Below are positions 6,666-7,445 of a stretch of 7,445 bases of DNA, piece after piece. The notes under the pieces are model-generated. The model ran no database searches, was not told where the DNA came from, and was given only the letters and a program-made list of their open reading frames with translations. The stretch comes from Rhodospirillaceae bacterium (GTDB lineage: Bacteria; Pseudomonadota; Alphaproteobacteria; Thalassobaculales; Thalassobaculaceae), in the NCBI GenBank assembly GCA_002701455.1, contig NZVJ01000031.1, forward strand, positions 15,259 to 22,703. The letters run 5' to 3'. The stretch's first letter is position 1; each line of letters starts with the position of its first letter. A program made the position numbers and the translations under genes.

Positions 6666-7294
6666 TATACTGCTCTCAGAAGATCTAATTGCATATTAGC
6701 TAATATTTCTGCTGAGGCTGCCTTACATCCACTTACTTCAAGGAAATTTGATAGCAAAGTGTATCCATATTCGGAAGCAATACTTTCTGGATGAAATTGA
6801 ACCCCATGAATTGGGCGACTTTGATGCGATATCGCCATAATTGTACCGTCGCTAGTCTCGGCGGTAATTTCTAAACATTCTGGTAGACTGCTTCTATCCA
6901 CAATTAGCGAATGATATCTCGTGGCAGAAAATGTTTCAGGTATCTCTTTAAATATTGCTGAGTCGGTGTGCCTAATTATACTAACTTTCCCATGAATAGT
7001 TTCGGCACTTCTAACTATCTTGGCTCCAAAAGCCTGGCCTATACACTGATGTCCCAAGCATACACCAAAAATTGGCAGGTTTTTTGGAGCAATCTTAATT
7101 ACTTCTAAGCTAATTCCCGCCTTGCCTGGATCACAGGGGCCTGGAGAGATTATAATACCTTCTGGTTTTAGTTCTAGCGCTTGTTCAGCAGTAATTTTGT
7201 CATTACGAACGACTTTTACGTCGGCGCCTAACTGGCCTAAAAAATGCCACAAGTTGTAAGTAAAACTGTCATAATTATCGAGTAGTAAAAACAT
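6665..7294 (-). CDS. trpG: Anthranilate synthase component II (glutamine amidotransferase)
   Basis: Class I glutamine amidotransferase that delivers ammonia to TrpE (chorismate to anthranilate); in many bacteria the same subunit also serves PabB for folate, which cannot be excluded here. The 209-residue protein has the full triad: Cys79 in GVCLGHQ (77-83), His168 and Glu170 in VQFHPES (165-171). Other family marks are LDNYDSFTYN (5-14), SPGPCDP (50-56) and the RYHSL segment (126-130). The frame extends to a TTG at 7309, but the ATG at 7294 gives the standard N-terminus MFLLLDNYDS; its Shine-Dalgarno is weak. The stop overlaps the trpD start by one base. Being beside trpD and trpC favours the tryptophan role. 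No trpE end is visible in the 151 nt upstream. Confidence 0.97.
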   Translation of the reverse strand: MFLLLDNYDSFTYNLWHFLGQLGADVKVVRNDKITAEQALELKPEGIIISPGPCDPGKAGISLEVIKIAPKNLPIFGVCLGHQCIGQAFGAKIVRSAETIHGKVSIIRHTDSAIFKEIPETFSATRYHSLIVDRSSLPECLEITAETSDGTIMAISHQSRPIHGVQFHPESIASEYGYTLLSNFLEVSGCKAASAEILANMQLDLLRAV

Positions 7295-7445
7295 TTCTCG
7301 TCTTAGCAACCTTTTAGATAAACTGATTTATTTTTTCATCCGATTATAGTTATATCAACATGAAAGCCAGGAAGAAAGAGATAGGAGATATCGATTACCG
7401 AGAAGCAGAAAATATGATGTTAAATCTGATATTGAAAAATAACTT
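7295..7445. other. Region upstream of trpG, no clear gene
   Basis: AT-rich stretch reaching the window edge. None of the three minus-strand frames looks like a TrpE C-terminus, and I see no leader peptide rich in Trp codons, so classical trp attenuation is not evident here. On the plus strand a frame opens with ATG at 7360 and stays open for 28 codons to the edge (charged, beginning MKARKKEIGD). It has no Shine-Dalgarno and resembles nothing I recognise; it may be the start of a divergent gene or chance. Confidence 0.4.
7343..7348 (-). promoter_or_regulatory. Possible -10 box for the trpGDC-moaC-moeA transcript
   Basis: A perfect TATAAT on the minus strand, 48 nt upstream of the trpG ATG. 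The sequence 16-18 bp further upstream (around CCTGGC) is a poor -35, so this is a weak call. The main trp promoter may lie beyond the window. Confidence 0.3.

Overview
The window looks like chromosomal DNA from an AT-rich alphaproteobacterium. Three things point there: the gene order trpG-trpD-trpC-moaC-moeA-lexA-gltX, all on the minus strand; a direct-repeat LexA operator of the alphaproteobacterial type (GTTC-N7-GTTC) in the lexA promoter; and a LexA protein with a long linker. I cannot name a genus. An uncultivated marine lineage would fit the base composition, but that is a guess.

Layout, in the direction of transcription (from high to low coordinates): a short upstream region (7295-7445) with a possible TATAAT box; trpG (7294-6665), trpD (6665-5634) and trpC (5627-4833), which make the middle of the tryptophan pathway; moaC (4816-4340) and moeA (4350-3106) for molybdenum cofactor synthesis; a TIM-barrel metal-dependent hydrolase of the COG3618/amidohydrolase-2 type (3000-1954); lexA (1832-1119) with its own promoter and operator; a 255-bp spacer; and the first 287 codons of gltX (863-1), which runs off the window.

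trpG to moeA are packed with overlaps or gaps of 16 nt or less, so they are very likely one transcript. The hydrolase follows after 105 nt without a convincing terminator. lexA is a separate unit: a TTGACA / TAGAAC promoter with 17-bp spacing has the LexA box across its spacer and -10, which predicts autorepression and SOS induction. gltX has its own plausible promoter.

No mobile element, CRISPR array, tRNA or rRNA was seen, and no clearly new system. The points most worth a second look are a terminator-like hairpin inside the start of trpD, a second perfect GTTC-N7-GTTC match inside moeA upstream of the hydrolase, the hydrolase sitting between moeA and lexA, the altered active-site motif of that hydrolase, and the absence of comEC between lexA and gltX.
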